From Przewalskia tangutica (taxonomy: Eukaryota > Streptophyta > Magnoliopsida > Solanales > Solanaceae), in assembly GCA_029844215.1 (NCBI GenBank), contig CM056737.1, forward strand, positions 24,673,851 through 24,737,850: a DNA stretch of 64,000 nt, given 5' to 3'. Below the pieces are notes generated by a model, which was given only the letters and a program-made list of their open reading frames with translations, made no database searches and was not told the origin of the DNA. Made by a program: the position numbers and the translations under genes. How positions within the stretch are numbered: position 1 is the first letter of the stretch; every line of letters begins with the position of its first letter. Positions 12,966 to 25,121 of the stretch are shown here, piece by piece.

Positions 12966-14110
12966 ATGCCTCGCGGAAGCGACCAGGGGCCCAGCGGCAA
13001 GGCAAAGCGGGAGTCGCTAGTGGTACGCAGAGGGTTACCAGGACTCGGGCACATACTATGCCTGAGGTAGTAGGCGGATCGGCGAACTCAGCCACGCCGG
13101 CGTTATTAGAGGAGCCGAGAGCGGCGAGAGCTCCAGAGGTTCCGTGCGAGCCTCCATCCCGAAGGCGAGTTTAGAGATTATAGTGAGCAGATCAGACTTT
13201 TGACTAGCATAGTGGTAGGGCAGCGCCGACAGGAGCAGGTAGCTAACCCTAGAGCCGACAATTTGAGGATTCGGGATTTTCTGGGTTGTAGTCCACCCGA
13301 GTTTTATGGTTCGAGATCTGAGGATGATCCTCAAGAGTTCGTTCGGTAGCTACATCGGAATATGCAGATGCTTAGGGCCTCGGAGACCGAGTCAGTTGTG
13401 TTAGCCTCTTACCGGTTACGCGATGTTGCGTTGAACTGGTTTGAGTCTTGGGAACTATCGAGAGGTGTGTGTGCTCGTCCGGCAGTTTGGGATGAGTTCA
13501 CGGAGGCCTTTCTTGATCACTTTTTGCCTCCTGAAATGAGGAGAGCCCGTGTTGATAGGTTCTTGTCATTGAGGCAGAATGGGAGGACCATCGTGAATAC
13601 AACCCGAGTTTGACTCGTTGGCGGTGCATGCGCACACTATTGTGGGCGATATGGGCGACAGAGTTCACCGTTATGTGATGGGCTAGACCATTATATGATT
13701 CTGCATGCACGGGAGCGCCCTTCACCGGTATAGATATTGCCGGATGCAAGCTTATGCGCAGGGATAGAGGAGAGAGAGAGGGTCCTAGACTCGAGCCACC
13801 AAGAGGCGGTGACGGCAGGATTCGGTGGTAACTTTCAAGGCGACAACCTCAGCAGACTAGGTCTACATCTCACCGCAAGACAGAGTGCTCCTTCCCGATC
13901 TTCCGCCGAGGTCTGGTCGCCGGGGATATTCGGAGCAGTCGTGGCTCAGGCTGTGTTCACAGATGTCAGAGGATAGTAACCAGGGGAAGCCACCTTTGCC
14001 GGTGTGGTCACTGTAGTAGATTCCATTTTGGGGAATGTCGTACTACCGTGACTTGTTATGCTTGCGGTCGGCGAGGCCATTTCGTGAGACCGTCCGGCCG
14101 GAGGTGGCAT
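12966..14110 (+). pseudogene. gag: gag of B1, frameshifted
   Basis: Capsid/nucleocapsid polyprotein of a Ty3/gypsy element. The likely start ATG is at 12966 (atgcctcgcggaag), matching starts at 26167, 34881, 52702 and 58088. The best open piece, 13362-13613 (83 codons), shows the retrotransposon gag core with YRLRDVALNWFESWELSR and WDEFTEAFLDHFLPPEMRRA. Two zinc knuckles follow near 14010-14100: a CX2CX3HX3C type and CYACGRRGHF, whose last Cys is lost to a frameshift. The reading frame changes several times, so no full polyprotein is encoded as written. Gag packages element RNA in cytoplasmic particles. With no pol downstream, enzymes must come from elsewhere. Some breaks may be sequencing errors. 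Confidence 0.85.
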
Positions 14111-14485
14111 CGGTGGGATAGCGCAGCTCTTCGGATTAGTTGCGTTCTTCGCCTTCCATAGCTAGGCAGATGTTTATGCACGCAGCCGTGACAGATGTCG
14201 TGGTAGAAGTTCGATAGCGGTCCTTTGAACCGCCTATATGATTTCGGTATGTCTTGACCCTTTAGAAACTTGTATGCATGATAGAGTTGTGGTATGTTTA
14301 AGTATCATGAGCAGTTATATTGAGACCGTATAAGTTAGAAGGAGTTGGAAGTACGAAAAGATAATCCCTTTTGGGCTTATGATGGACGATATGCGTGCGA
14401 GGTAATAGGGCCATGTGTGGCATTGTTGGTATGTCGGGGTTGTGAAAGGAAACTATGTCGCTAATTATAAGTTTGACTCCGAAAG
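14111..14485 (+). other. B1 internal 3' untranslated region
   Basis: From the end of gag to the PPT there are only about 375 bp, with no similarity that I can see to protease, RT, RNase H or integrase. The Gly/Arg-rich gag tail at about 14190-14240 (gtcgtggtagaagttcg) passes directly into AT-rich non-coding DNA. An autonomous Tekay element would have about 4 kb of pol at this point. Confidence 0.7.
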
Positions 14486-14521
14486 AACATTCGGGGACGA
14501 ATGTTTCTAAGGGGGGAAGAA
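14486..14521 (+). other. PPT and palindrome upstream of B1 3' LTR
   Basis: The inverted repeat AACATTCGGGGACGAATGTT is at 14486-14505. The purine tract aaggggggaagaa is at 14509-14521, abutting the LTR. Confidence 0.88.
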
Positions 14522-17500
14522 TGTTACACCAGTATTTGCGGGACATGTTTTAAGAACGCATATAAGAACTCACGGTGTTAAGATTTGAGACTTGTAAAAT
14601 TTATCTAATTATGAAACCGAAAACGTGTTATTGTGACGAATGGGAGGGCGACACGTGTCACCCCCCTTTAGTGAGCTTGGACGAAAAATGCCATGGACAA
14701 AAGGGTCATTTGACCTTTGGTAGGATGATTAAGTCTTGCAAGTGTGAGCTTGAAAAAGTTGACTTGGTCAAGGACCCACAAGGCTTGATATTTAAATAAG
14801 AGCTCATCCAAACCACCCATTTGTTTGCATCTTGACCCTCCATGTCCCTATATAATACTAGTAGTAGAAAGACATTGTCCAAATACTTAGAAAATTTTCA
14901 CAAAATTTGAAGAGCTCTAGCTTTGCTCTCGGATTCATGCCACTTGAAAAGAATTTTTTTTTTGTTTCTTGTCCTATAAGCTCCACACTTTAAACCAAGG
15001 TTCTTGAGTGTATTGTAAGCATATCTCAATAGAAAAATCTCGGAAAAAGATAGTTTTCGGGTTAGTCGCAAAGTGAAAACCTAGTTGCTTTCTTGGTTTT
15101 GGATTGGAAGTTTGAAGGAAAGTTGTTGGTATGGTTCTAAAGGTCTCAACTAGCGGATTGAAGTATCTTGAAGAGGTTCTAAGTTGCTAAGAAGCGACTT
15201 CGGATTTGGGTTGGATTGAGATTCGTTGAGGTATAATCTTGTCTATTAATAGTGTTACAAGATTATATATATATTGTTGTTGTTAGCTTTACATGTAGCT
15301 AGCATGAAGTATAGGTGTTGAAGTTTATAAGTGTTATGGATTGCTTGTAGCCTTAGAATCCGAAATGTAATGTAAGCCATGTGAAGTTGGATTACAAATT
15401 GGTCGTTTATTTGAATCGTCGCATGTTAATTACTTGGAGATTATAGTAGTTATAATCGTTTGCGACTTGATATCATGTTAGGCTAATAACTTGGATTGAA
15501 ATGGAAATTGGATAAGAATTGATGTTGTAGTACTTCAAGTTAGCCGAATTGGCCTAGTAAGTTGTATTAATTTGATATCGTTTGTGGGGCGGAATTTTAC
15601 ACGTCTAGTAGGCGTGTAATCCCCTATTGTTGATTGCATTGATTGGGCCTTAAATGTGGCGTGTTTGGTTATTGTATTCGGCCTTGAAAAAGGTGGCTAA
15701 GTGAGTAGAAACAAAGGAGGTGCTGTCCGATTTTCCGTAGAATTTAGTGACTTAGCACTTAGAATATTCTACGTTTGAAGTAAGAGGTTAATGGACGTAT
15801 TGTGACCATTATAGGTTGAAGTACTAAGTATAGCGTATCCTACTTGAAGGATGGAATAGCTATCAAGGTTGAAGTACTTTGGAGCATTTTGCTACTTGTC
15901 GATAATCGTCGCGAGGTATGTGAACCCCTTCCTTCCTTTGGCATGATTCTATGTATGGAATATACCTGTGGTATCATTTCATGTTTCCTTCTACTCTTAG
16001 AAGTTAAGAGGTAGTTGTGTGATTTACTCTATGTAGAACTTTTCCTATCTTTTGAGCATGACTAGTTGCACGTATGTAGTACGGTAGACGTAGAACACCT
16101 TGATATCCTTTACTAGTTTTATGAATAGCCAAGTCGGGTGAGTTAGGAGATTAACTCACTTCTTTGAAAGTATTAAGGATGTCTAATGTTTTATTAAAGT
16201 TAAGGGACTTGAAGAGTTTTGAAGTATGTGATACTTGTTCCGTTTTAAACATATAAGTCCCTTGGATAGGAAATTGCTTTTGGCTAAGGTATAAGGTGAA
16301 TATAACGGCTTTATGGGGAGTTGGTTATATTTGCTTTATGGGAAGATAAATGACTTGATTTTTTTCTTAATAAAAAGGCAACTTGATTCTAAGGCATCAA
16401 TTGCCTAAGGTTTTATAATAAAAGGAGGCACTTGATTTCTAAAGGTTAAGAGACTAATTGTACTTTGAAAGTTAAGAGAATTTATTTGAAAGTATACAAT
16501 ACTTGGTTTTAAAAAGTATAAGTCTCTTTGTTATAATATGAGTGTGTTTTGTCTAAAACCAGAAAGGGTTATAACTTCTTTATGGGAAGTTGGTTAGAAC
16601 GGCTTTATGGAAGGTTAAGAGAATGGTTTTCTCTAATAATGTAAACAAAGAAATAACTTGTATTAAGGAAGGGCAATTTGATTTAAAGGTATCACTTGCT
16701 TAAAGCTTTAAAGTAAGGGTCACTTGATTTAGAAATGAGAAATGTATTTCTAAAAGTATCGTGACTTATGTGAAATGTACACAAGCCCGATACTACGGTG
16801 TTAGTATCTTGGGGTTTTATATGAAAAGGGATCTTTTGAAAATAATGAAAGTACGTAGTACTTGGGGTTAAATTTCCGGATTTTTACTTGTAAAACGGAA
16901 GTGCCATGAGTTTATATAAATGGAAGTCTAAGGGTTTAATGAACTTGCCTGTATTTGCTTGTGATAGCTTTAAGTGCAAGTATTATATGTTACGTTGTCG
17001 TGACTCTCGGTTGGAGGGCATTGTCTTGTTATAAGTTTACTCGACGCATCGGTGATGTGGGATTCCACGGGTATGCTTCCATCATGATTGATCCTTGGAC
17101 ATGCTTATACGATGTGGGATTCCGGCATACGGCCAGACGCGTTAGATGCCCGCGTTTTATGGACGCACCGGCGGTGATGGGGATTCCACGGTATGCTTCC
17201 ATTGTGATTGATCTTGGCCATGCTTATACGATGAGGATGTCGGGCATGCGGCGGGATGCGGTTAGATGCCCGCGCTTTATTACTCCATGGCCATGCTTAT
17301 ACGATGTGGTATTCCGGGACATGCGACCATGTTATATTTTACTCCATGGGCTAGCTCCCCATGAAGACCTGCACCTACGATGAGGGATGCCGAGGGCACG
17401 TTATGGCCATGCTTATACGATGTGGGATTCCGGGGTATGCAGCCGCGTTATATATATATACATATATGTGTTGTGTATGTGTACGCCATGACGGTGAGGA

Positions 17501-18422
17501 TGCCACGCGCGACACGTGGTTATATTTTACACTTATAGTTGTCGGCGGTGATGGATTCCACGGCGAGATATATATATGTGTTGTGTATGTATGCACGACG
17601 GTGGTGGGATGCCACGGGCGCGTCACATGGTTATAATTTACACTTATAGCTGTCGGCAGTGATGGGGGATTTCACGGGCACGCTTTGATATTTGTGTGAC
17701 TTGATCGCGTCCCAGATTGGGCCGGGTAGTATAGGCGCCCCTCCCAAGCGGCGGATTATACTTATGAAAGATAAGTAAGTTAAACGGTAATGAACTTAAT
17801 GATTTTTTCCTAATCATGTACATAAGAATGTGACTATAACTTTTATTGAAAATGGGAAAAGATAATAAGGTGCGATTAAGTTCATAAGTGGTAATGACAC
17901 GGCAGGATCTGGTATGTATTTTTATACTTGTCCCTGTCATTCTTTTGTACGATTATGATCGCTTATCAGACGTTATTTATTCCATATTCGACTGTTGTTA
18001 TCGACCCTTCGGGCTGCGTTAATGCCCGCAGTTTTAGGTACCAGGTTGGTGATCCTTGCTCTTAGGATCTCGGTTGATTTTAGGAAAAACTCCATTTGCT
18101 CGAGGCTTATCTCTTGCACGTTGTCCCCGAGGTTGTAGATTCATGTATATTCAGGGGTATGGCGGGGCCCTGTCCCGCCACAGTTGTTATGTTAAAACTC
18201 TTAGAGGTCTGTAGTCACATATTGTGGGTCAGTTTGTAAAGGAAAGGAGGCAACTGCTTCGGTTGTATATATATATGTCCAGGAAGGTAGCCCTATCGGC
18301 TAACCTGTTGATTTTATCTTTGATGATTTATTTATAAGTTTCATGTATGTTTCGCTGATTATCTCTGATGTATACGTAAGTGGTGCCTGTAGGGCACGAT
18401 CGCGGCGGGTCGGGTCGTGACA
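14522..18422 (+). repeat. B1 3' LTR
   Basis: 3,901 bp, from TGTTACACC to GTGACA, followed by TSD GGAAC (18423-18427). TATA at 14849-14856, candidate donor at 15916. The minisatellite at 17040-17680 shows many one- to four-base gaps compared with the 5' LTR copy, while AT-rich parts align almost base for base. The site of the solo LTR is empty here (16129-16133). Confidence 0.93.
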
Positions 18423-18454
18423 GGAACACATCCACGAACTCGTACAACGATCAA

Positions 18455-18609
18455 CTAGACTTGGGCCTCAAAACCTGGCGCAGAAGAACTCGCCGACTGC
18501 GGCACAACATCCGTTATACCCTGGGCATAAGCCCTATCAACTCTCTGAGTCTGACTAGTAGCTCCTGCTACTCATTTGCCCTTCTGGGCGATCATTCTCC
18601 TTGAGGCAT
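18455..18609 (-). pseudogene. gag: gag N-terminal remnant, C family (frameshifted)
   Basis: Same position as the intact 52-codon frame at 20989-21147. The start ATG is at 18609 on the minus strand, but a gap near 18595 puts TGA in frame after five codons. The closing TAG is at 18455-18457. See 20989-21147 for the better copy. Confidence 0.6.
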
Positions 18610-18796
18610 AGTCAGTAACATAATAATACGTCGATAGGAATTATCTTACTAACATTTCATGGCACGATCTTAGAGTGAGAAGAATAGAAACCAACTCCTA
18701 AATGTCCTGTAGCCTCCTGTTTATGGGTGTGGCGCGCAACACACCGATAATCAAGACTCTACTAGACACGGTCTGTAGACATTCCGAGGACTGACT

Positions 18797-18808
18797 GCTC
18801 TGATACCA
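18797..18808 (-). other. Intact primer-binding site, C family
   Basis: The plus strand reads gctctgatacca, the reverse of TGGTATCAGAGC, a full 12-nt match to the initiator tRNA-Met 3' end complement. It is the only PBS of eight in the window that keeps the AG dinucleotide. Confidence 0.9.
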
Positions 18809-20548
18809 CTCACGCCCCAAACCGGGCCGTGGATGGTGCCCTACTGGCACCTTCTACCTTAACAACACAAGTAAATCGAATTTAAATAACGCCTCATTTT
18901 TAAAACCAACGAACATGCAAGGGCAAAGCCGACAAGGCTGCCATATAATATAAATAATCAAAAGACACTACACTGTACATGAGTCCAATCCCACATATGA
19001 ATACATACCTCTAAGAGTTTTACTGAAATATGGCGGGACAAGGCCCCGCCGTACCCATAACTGTACAAAATCCTGTACTGAAGGATCTATACCAAAATGA
19101 TAAACTCCTGAACAGATGGAGCTATCCAAAACTCGGCGGTCCTACACTGCAGATCACCAAACCGCGTACCTAAACTGCGGCGTGAGCGCGGCCAGAAGGA
19201 GGTCTGAAAGAATGTACCAAGTATGTGAAATGCAGCATCAGTAATGAAATCATAACGATCTATACAAAGCAGAGACATGTATGATAGCGAACCTACGACA
19301 CAATACATAGCGATCATATCAAGTCGTGGACGCGTGCCTCAAAGTCATTACTAAAATATAACCATGGGTCTCACGCCCACAATATCAATCATGCCCGTGG
19401 AATCCTTCCTCACTGCCGGCAGTCCATGATATAATATAACACCAATAGGCATACATAAACAACTTCAACAACTACAATTTCCTTCTTTATACAACATGCG
19501 ACGACTTAAACTAATAATCAACTTGAATTGTAATCTTAAGGCTAAACATGCTAGTTTTTGGATTAGGGTTCCAATATCCACTACACTTATCAAACTTCAT
19601 ACTATATATCTCATGCTTGCTTATATCCATAACTACAATTATAAGTAAACTTTAATTGCTAAAACGACAAGATTTATACCTTTACAAGCCCTTAAAAATT
19701 CCAAGATTCAAAGTCGCTCCTTAGCAATTCTTAGCTCCTCTCCTTTACGCTCTAATCCGCTATTTGAAGCCTTTAAAAGTTCACAACCAACTTCTCTTCC
19801 ATTTCTAATCCAAAACTAGGAAAACTACTTAGGTTTTCGCCTTGCGACTAACGTGAAAACGTCGTTTTTCCGAAAACTTTCTATTGAGATATCCTTACAA
19901 TACCCTTAGGGACCTTGGGTTTAAGTCTTGTGAATAATGGATCAAAACTACAAAATTTTGTGTGGGAAAATTCATCAAAGCCGAGAGCACTTAAGGGACA
20001 AGAAATGTTGTGAAATTTTCTAAGTGTTGAAGACCTTGTCCTGCACTAGTGTAGTGTATATATAACACAATGGAAGGCTTAGATTATAACACTTGTGGGC
20101 TAGGATGAAGAGCAATTAATGTTAAGCCAAGTGGACAAGTTGACAAGTCAACAATCTCAAGCTAGCAAGACTTGATCTTTTACCATGGTAAATGACCATT
20201 TTAGCCTTGCAATAAATCGTCCAAGACTAAGTGGTGGAGGTGCCACGTGTCGCCCTCCCATTCGTTCATAAAATTCCGTAACCCTCGTGGGCCCCGCAAA
20301 ACGTAAAATTCCTCGGGTGGGCCCCACATGACCAAATCCGTAAAAATAAATTTCCATAATGTTAATAAGTTCCATACTCTTCAAATAATGCATTTTGAGA
20401 ATCTAATTCTCAACAACGAACATTTTTCCTTTCCGACGCTCGGAAGATTTTCTGTCGGAAAAACAATTCTTCCTTTCGTACCAATTTCAAGTTTTGTGTT
20501 CCTTACGTACCTTCTCTTATACATGTCCTGGACTTACGGGGTGTAACA
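18809..20548 (-). repeat. C-family LTR 3 with ~2.0 kb internal deletion
   Basis: Both LTR ends are present: cacgccccaaaccgggcc at the left (the expected tgt is missing) and ggggtgtaaca at 20548. The middle is lost at about 19453. Sequence jumps from aataggcatacat (as at 45111) to aaacaacttcaac (as at 47092) with a 3-bp shared cat. LTR5, the full-length copy, is 3.7 kb. Confidence 0.88.
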
Positions 20549-20988
20549 TTCTTCCCCCCTTAGAAACATTCGTCCCCGAATGTTCTTAGTCGGTTTTCAA
20601 GCTATACCCACTCCGGCACAATCTCTATACTATGCATATCAATCAATGCTCCACAAGACTGACGATGCCACACATGGCCACCACATAACATACGTAAACA
20701 TATCAATGGACCTTCCGTCCGCGGCCCCTTCTCACAAAACTCGAAGGTTACAGTCTTATCACAAACAAGATCTTTAGAGGTTCCTTTCTTTTCTTACTTG
20801 TCATACTTTCTCGTACTCCTAAACTTATTTAGCATATGTATACAATTTCGCGTATTGATTCTGTTCCCCAATCCTTGAAGTTACTAACCAAACTTTGCCA
20901 TTTACTACTTGAATTTCCGCTAAGGCTCTTCTCGACCCTTACGACCTGGTTCCGGTGGAACACATCCACGAACTCGTACAACGATCAA

Positions 20989-21147
20989 CTAGACTTGGTC
21001 CTCAAAACCTGGAGCAGAAGAACTCGCCGACTGCGGCACAACATCCGGTATACCCTGGGCATAAGCCCTATCAACTCTCTGAGTCTGACTGGTAGCTCCT
21101 GCTACTCCTTTGCCCTTCTGGGCGACTGTTGCCCTCCTTGGAGGCAT
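20989..21147 (-). pseudogene. gag: Truncated gag, 52 codons open (C family)
   Basis: On the minus strand an ATG at 21147 opens MPPRRATVAQKGKGVAGATS and continues as a Gln/Ser-rich stretch to TAG at 20989-20991. The MPPR start matches the gag starts of the A, B and D elements, where the same low-complexity N-terminus precedes the capsid core. Here the frame ends just past that N-terminus. The capsid core and zinc knuckles are absent, so an internal deletion of gag plus pol is likely. Related copies lie at 18455-18609 and 44120-44265, both with indels. A working peptide is unlikely. The sequence may be kept as an RNA packaging or leader region. Confidence 0.7.
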
Positions 21148-21332
21148 AGCTGTAACATAATAATACGTCAGAGAGGAATTATCTTACTAACACAGCTCTA
21201 TGGCACGATCTCAGAGTGAGAAGAATAGAAACCAACTCCTAAATGTCCTGTAGCCTCCTGTTTATGGGTGTGGCGCGCAACACACCGATAATCAAGACTC
21301 TACTAGACACGGTGCAGACATTCAGACCGAGC

Positions 21333-21343
21333 GCTCGATACCA
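21333..21343 (-). other. Primer-binding site, C family (AG missing)
   Basis: Plus strand gctcgatacca, followed after three bases by the LTR end TGTCACG at 21347. Confidence 0.8.
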
Positions 21344-21346
21344 CTC

Positions 21347-22016
21347 TGTCACGCCTCGAACCCGGGCCGTGATGGTGCCCTACACAGGCACCTCTACCTT
21401 AACAACACAAGTAAGCTGCGAATTTAAATAACACCTCATTTTTTTTTAAAACCAACGTATGTGCAAGGGCAAAGCCGACAAGGCTGCCATATAATATACA
21501 TAATCAAAAGACACTACACTGTACATGAGTCCAATCCCACATATGAATACAGACCTCTAAGAGTTTTACTAAAATATGATGGGACAAGGCCCCGCATGCG
21601 TAACCGTACAAAAGCACATGCATGAAGGAACTATACCAAAAGATAAACTCTCGAGCAGAGGAGCTTTTTCCAAAAACTACGGCGGTCCTACACCTGCAGA
21701 TCACCAAACTGCGTACCTAAACCTGCGGCATGAACGCAGCCCCCCGAAGGAGGTCAGTACGAAGAATGTACCAAGTATGTGAAACTGAAAATACTGTAAT
21801 GAAATCATAACAGTCTATACAAAATAGGAGACATGTATGATAGCTAACCTACAGTACACAATACATAAGCAGTCATATCAAGTCAGGGACGCACTCCCTC
21901 AAAGTCATTACTAAAATATAACCATGGGTCTCACGCCCACAATATCAATCATGCCCGTGGAATCCTTCCTCACTGCCGGCAGTCCATGATATAATATAAC
22001 ACCAATAGGCATACAT
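21347..22016 (-). repeat. C-family LTR 4, first segment
   Basis: Begins TGTCACGCC (minus-strand LTR end) and runs to the TACAT target site at 22012-22016. Continues at 40623 after the A-outer insertion. Total about 3.74 kb when joined, equal to LTR5. Confidence 0.92.
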
Positions 22017-22404
22017 TGTTATACCGTATTTCAGTATATGCGTGGGGCGTCGTAGAAAATTTGAAACTTTTGATTTGGCTTGGCGAATTAAACTTTGTTC
22101 ACAACACTGGTTAGAGTCGTTTTTGGACGAAAGCGTTTTCCACGACTTTCGTAGGGAAAATTCCGGCTATGACATTTCTAATTTTTGCGGATTTTTCCGA
22201 GAGACGAAACATTTTGGACCAACAAGAGGGCGACACTTGTCACCCTCTCATTGGAACACCTTGGACGGCATTATGGACGATTTGGGCTTAAGGGAGTAGG
22301 TAGGATATTTTGTGTTGGTTGGTGTGGTAGATGGATAAGGTGTACTTGGGTGAATCTTGGCCTTACACTTGTGTAGCACTTGGCTCAATCTTGGCCATTG
22401 GTTG
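22017..22404 (+). repeat. A-outer 5' LTR, first segment
   Basis: First 388 bp of the LTR, matching 37178-37555. It stops at the GGTTG target of A-inner (22400-22404) and resumes near 31637. Confidence 0.93.
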
Positions 22405-24870
22405 TGTTATACCCCGTATTTCCAGAGTATGTACGTGAGCGCGTACGTATTATAATTTGAGCCTTAAAGTTGGCTAGTTTCGAAATTTGTACACAAGTGC
22501 CGAAAAGAGTCGTTTTCCGACGAAACGTTTCCACAGCTTTCGTAGGGAAAATTCCGGCTATGTCATTAATTATTTTTGCGGATTTTTCCGAGAGACGAAA
22601 CATTTTGGACCAACGAGAGGGCGACACTTGTCACCCTCTAATTGGAAGGAGTGGGCGGCATTTTGGACGAAAATGGTGAGTGGGGTTAGGTAGGATATTT
22701 TGTGCAAGTTGTTGTGGTAGATGGATAAGGTGCACTTGGCTTAAATCTAGCCCTACACTTGCACCACACTTGTCTTCATCTTGGCCATTGGTTGGCCTTC
22801 ACTTGACCTATAAATACCCCTCTAAGTTGATGAACTTCTTCATCCTAAATTGTTCTAAGTGTTAAAAATCCTCCCCCCTCTTAGCTTGAGCTTTTCGTCC
22901 CTCTCCCCCCCCTCCTAGTTGAGCTTGGCCGAGAGCCACCACACCCTCCCCCTTGTGAAGCCTTGGCCGAGGGGTACCCCCCCCCCTAGCCTAGTTGTTT
23001 TTCGTATAATACCCCTTGTTGTGGTATAGAAATACTTTCCTAGTATTGTTGTTATGTCCAAATACCTTGGCCCAAATACCTTGTAGTATTCCCAAGGTTA
23101 CACTTATACAAACGCCCAAATACTATTATACTTCCTTTAGCCACTAAACGAAACCCTAAGGAAAACCTTCATAGTCAGTTGAAGTGTTAAGTAGAAGTTG
23201 CGTAGAACTTCTAAGGGTTGTTTGGAGCAAATTGGAGCACTCGGAGTAGGAGCTAAACCTTGCTCAGGATCGACATATAAACTCGGATAATTTTGGGCTT
23301 ACCGAGGTAAACATACTTGACCTTCTGTTGTAATTGGAAATTTCATGTTGTAGGAATATATAGTTAAAGTATACTATATATTGAATTGAACATAGTCGCG
23401 GCAATGTCTTTTGACTTAAGCTGAATAATACTTACAGAATGTCTTGCGACTTAATTGAATTTAAATAAGAGAATCAATCGTAATTACATGGGTATCTGAC
23501 ATGAGTTGTGTAGTATTATCGTGAGTAGAATTGTACACGCCCGTTAGGCGCAAACCCCCTGGTTGGCTTGGTAGCGGCACCGATAGAGAGAGATTTACGT
23601 TGTTGCGGGAGAGTCGCCGAATTTTCTGTAGAATATGGAATGATGAGATCTAGATGTTAATAAGCGCCTTGTGGCCTTATAGGTTGAAGTACTACGTGGT
23701 GCGATCTACGTGGCTTGGAGTAGCCGACGGTTTGAGGTACTTGGAGCGTTTTGCTATTAGTCGATAATCGTCGCGAGGTATGTGAACCTCTTCCTATCTT
23801 TCTAGCATGATATGTGTATAACTATGTAGTGCGGTAGACGCATACGTGTTAAATGTATTTGATTGGTTTAAAACATAAAGGGTTATAACGCTTTATGGGA
23901 AGTTGGTTATAACGACTTTATGTAGATAAGAAAAAGCTTTGATTGTAAAAGGTAAGCGATTTGACTTATAACTAACTTGATGTGTGATAATAAAGAACTT
24001 GAAGTCTTTCATTAAGAAACCCTTTTGAAAGAAGAGTAATACTTGGTTTTGAGAACTTAAGAGTTATACTAGCTTTATGGGAAGTTAGGTATAACGTCTA
24101 AAAGAGATAAAAAGAGCTTATTTGATCTTAGAAGTTAAGAGACTTGATCTTATAAGATAAGAAACTTAACTTGATTAAATTGTTTTGAAAGTTGTAAGAT
24201 GTGTGAAACCTCATTCGTGAGTAATGAGTACTTGGTTTTGAAAGGAATAATGTTTCTTGATTTGGAAATCGAATGTATCGACAAACCATCGCAGCGTTAA
24301 TAAAGGAAAATGTATTGAATAATTAAGTATTATTAAAACCAGTAGAAACCTCCATCCGCATGAAGCTAAGATGAGACAAAATGGTATTACATTTTCTAGA
24401 TCATGGCTGCTTAATAATATTGATTATGAACAAGAATAACCTACTCGCCTATGGCATATGTTACTCAATTGTTTTAAAAGAGATTAAGACATTGAACTAT
24501 GAAACTTTTCAAAAAGAGACTTGCGTAATTAAAATTAGGCAAACTGGAACCTTAGGGAAAAGAAAGGCATTGTGTTGTCTTGAAATGGTTTAAAGCATAA
24601 GGTGTTATAACAGCTTTATGGGAAGTTGGTTATAACGACCTTTTGAAAACAAAAGAAAGGTTTTATCATTGGTTTTAACGTGGTAACTTGACTTTAAAAA
24701 AGTATGGAAGTTGTTTTGGTTTACTTAAAAGATATAAGTCACTCTATTTTTATACTACGGGTATCGGGTGACTTTTCTATAAAAGGAATAAATCTCTTTA
24801 AAAGGAATTTAACGTGCGTAGTACTTTAGGGTTAAGACCCGGACTTTGGCATAAATGAAAGTACTTTGAG

Positions 24871-24970
24871 TTGTGAAACTTGCCTATGCTTGTTGTTGTG
24901 AAACTTGCCTTTGCTTGTTGTTGTGAAACTTGCCTATGCTTGTTGTTGTGAAACTTGCCTATGCTTGTTG
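24871..24970 (+). repeat. 25-bp tandem repeat, four units
   Basis: Units start at 24871, 24896, 24921 and 24946, each reading ttgtgaaacttgcc followed by (t/a)tgcttgttg. The 3' LTR has only three units (30551-30625). The other A and D LTRs have one. Confidence 0.9.
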
Positions 24971-25121
24971 TGATAGCCTTTGTTGTGCAAAGATTGTGTT
25001 TCTATACTACCGCGTCTCTCGATGGAGGGTCGGTTGACTTGTTGAGAACTTACTTGGGCGTCGGCGGTGGCGAAGAAATTCCGCAGTGCGTTCGCTGATT
25101 GTGATACTTTTGCTAATCGCT

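Larger units (their letters stand above)
5330..18422 (+). mobile_element. B1: complete gag-only LTR retrotransposon with nested solo LTR
   Basis: Both LTRs begin TGTTACACC and end GTGACA. The element is flanked by a perfect 5-bp TSD, GGAAC, at 5325-5329 and 18423-18427. Internal domain is 12771-14521 (1.75 kb): PBS, gag remnant and PPT, but no pol. A 3.5 kb solo LTR of family A interrupts the 5' LTR. The insertion-free site is visible in paralogous C domains at 20957-20961 and 44088-44092 (ggaacacatccacg). Lineage Tekay/Del is inferred from gag, tRNA-Met PBS and LTR length. No chromodomain or RT is present to prove it. Confidence 0.95.
18428..18808 (-). mobile_element. C internal domain, 5' part (right of B1)
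   Basis: Continues the domain interrupted at 5329. It contains the degraded gag start (18455-18609) and the PBS at 18797-18808, next to the LTR end. It matches 20962-21346 closely. Confidence 0.85.
20549..21346 (-). mobile_element. Complete C internal domain (798 bp)
   Basis: An uninterrupted internal domain between LTR3 and LTR4. In minus orientation: PBS (21333-21343), ~185 bp leader, a 52-codon gag remnant (20989-21147), ~380 bp untranslated DNA, palindrome (20565-20584) and PPT (20549-20561). No enzyme domain is present. Long LTRs with a minimal interior make this a LARD-like derivative, smaller inside than the gag-only families around it. Confidence 0.88.

Noticed and set aside
16955..17383. 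142-codon frame, the longest apart from one
   Set aside because: It runs through a minisatellite in the B 3' LTR. The same region in the B1 5' LTR and in B2 does not keep it open.
22890..22995. Long C runs as a possible G-quadruplex promoter element
   Set aside because: Run lengths differ sharply between the LTRs of the same element (nine or more against four), so homopolymer error is the safer explanation.
24381..24593. 70-codon frame conserved at 30061-30273
   Set aside because: The two copies are the 5' and 3' LTRs of one young element, so conservation reflects recency. AT-rich LTR sequence with no domain.
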